The notes beneath the pieces were generated by a model. The model was not told where the DNA came from. It did no database searches and saw nothing but the letters and a program-made list of their open reading frames with translations. Of a stretch of 51,422 nt of DNA, positions 50,693 through 51,422 are shown piece after piece. The stretch is from Planctomycetales bacterium (GTDB taxonomy: Bacteria; Planctomycetota; Planctomycetia; Isosphaerales; Isosphaeraceae), in contig DAIDHB010000310.1 in the NCBI GenBank assembly GCA_027452145.1, positions 1 to 51,422 on the forward strand, given 5' to 3'. Both the position numbers and the translations under genes were made by a program. Position 1 is the stretch's first letter, and every line of letters starts with the position of its first letter.

Positions 50693-51422
50693 ATGACCGA
50701 ACCCGAGACGACACCGATTGTTCCGGAAAAAGAGCCGGTCCCTGGGGCCCCCGACGCCGGGTCGCCCGAGGCTCCCGCCGAGCAGGCGCCGCCGGCCCCT
50801 GAGCCCGAGCCGTGGACGCCCGAGCGCGTCATCGAGTGGAACGCCTATTACGACCGCTTCGTGGTGTTTGCGGTCCTGCTGCTGACGCTGGGCGTGGCGT
50901 GCAACTATGTAACCAGCTCGCAGTTTTTCCTGCATCTGAAGACGGGCCAGCTCATCGCCGAAAGCGGGGGGCCCCTGAAGGTCGACGAGTTCTCGTACAG
51001 CGAGGCCGGCCGGAGCTGGGTGGACGCAAACTGGCTGTTCGAGTGGGCTCACGCGGGTCTTTACGGCCTGGCGTACAACTGGGTGCCGACCGACCCGGCC
51101 GACATCACGGCCAGCCGGCCCGAGGCCGATCGGATCGCCGTGGGTGCCCTGGAGCTGCTCAACGCGATCGTGCACATGCTCGCGGCGTGGGCTCTGCTGC
51201 GGATCCGCCATCGCGGGCCGGGGGCGTGGTGGTCCGCGATCTGCGCGGCGCTGGCGGTCGGGATGTTCTGGAACCCGTTGGCCCCGCTGCCGGGCCTGTC
51301 GCCCGGCGGTCTGGCATCGGTCGTCGGGGCGCCCGGGATCTCGCCGGGGACCTGGGGCATGCTGTTCCTGGCGCTCCAGCTCCTGATCGTGTTCCGTGCC
51401 TTCGACCAGGGGCGGCCCGGCT
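50693..51422 (+). CDS. polytopic membrane protein, runs off the window
   Basis: The frame is open from ATG 50693 to the right edge (243 complete codons). The first 40 residues are acidic and Pro/Ala-rich (PEKEPVPGAPDAGSPEAP). A membrane segment follows near residue 60 (VVFAVLLLTLGVACNYV), then SSQFFLHLKTGQLIAESG, DEFSYSEAGRSWVDANWLFE, a segment near 160-175 (LNAIVHMLAAWALLRI), a further one at 180-200 and another near the end. The pattern of a luminal loop with WVDANWLFEW between the first and second helices is like planctomycete GT-C or oligosaccharyl-type membrane proteins, but I cannot name the family. It is divergent from the GT2 gene at 50449. A role in sugar transfer to lipid or protein is only a guess from context. 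Confidence 0.75.
   Translation, partial: MTEPETTPIVPEKEPVPGAPDAGSPEAPAEQAPPAPEPEPWTPERVIEWNAYYDRFVVFAVLLLTLGVACNYVTSSQFFLHLKTGQLIAESGGPLKVDEFSYSEAGRSWVDANWLFEWAHAGLYGLAYNWVPTDPADITASRPEADRIAVGALELLNAIVHMLAAWALLRIRHRGPGAWWSAICAALAVGMFWNPLAPLPGLSPGGLASVVGAPGISPGTWGMLFLALQLLIVFRAFDQGRPG

Overview
The window reads as chromosomal DNA of a high-GC planctomycete, most like the Isosphaeraceae/Gemmataceae side of the phylum (an inference from gene families; no rRNA is present). Diagnostic families include a DUF1549/DUF1553 protein next to a DUF1501 protein, a DUF1559 prepilin-like protein with the H-x9-DG signature, a PEP-CTERM protein, a TIGR02603/TIGR02604-type cytochrome, Tat-exported Gfo/Idh/MocA oxidoreductases, a Hanks-type kinase, and many intergenic inverted repeats. 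No tRNA, rRNA, CRISPR array, phage or intact insertion sequence was recognised.

Layout. 1-6.0 kb: 3' part of rtcB, a Uma2-like nuclease, VOC and EVE proteins, a YfhO-like membrane protein and a small zinc-ribbon-like protein. 6.6-9.5 kb: a membrane-anchored Ser/Thr kinase divergent from an isopropylmalate/tartrate dehydrogenase relative. 9.7-16.1 kb: surface and exported proteins (DUF1559, DUF1549/1553, DUF1501, PEP-CTERM). 16.1-18.9 kb: an ECF sigma factor, its overlapping membrane partner and an exported double-PDZ protein. 18.9-22.7 kb: small genes, a glycosyltransferase and ygiQ. 22.7-24.2 kb: a scar made of a DUF1963 gene with an in-frame amber codon, followed by a frameshifted second copy of the ygiQ 3' end. 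24.6-34.9 kb: a di-haem DUF1111 protein, a GH10 xylanase, an RsmB-like protein lacking both catalytic cysteines, a secreted PHP-like protein, a sialate O-acetylesterase-type protein and a Gfo/Idh/MocA oxidoreductase. 35-40.6 kb: an exported terpene-cyclase-repeat protein with a CxxCH motif, an MFS/spermidine-synthase fusion and an ABC exporter. 40.6-45.7 kb: a minus-strand set of cytochrome c/HEAT protein, acetamidase/formamidase and P450. 46.6-50.4 kb: GNAT, BshC-like and GT2 genes. A membrane protein runs off the right end.

How the genes work together. The xylanase, esterase, PHP-like and oxidoreductase genes fit extracellular polysaccharide breakdown followed by oxidative sugar processing. 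The sigma/anti-sigma/PDZ set fits an envelope-stress circuit. The cytochrome-amidase-P450 set fits an oxidative pathway handling an amide; its substrate is unknown. The most unusual material is the ygiQ/DUF1963 scar, the cysteine-less RsmB homologue, the haem-motif terpene-cyclase-repeat protein, and several repeat structures in the intergenic DNA.
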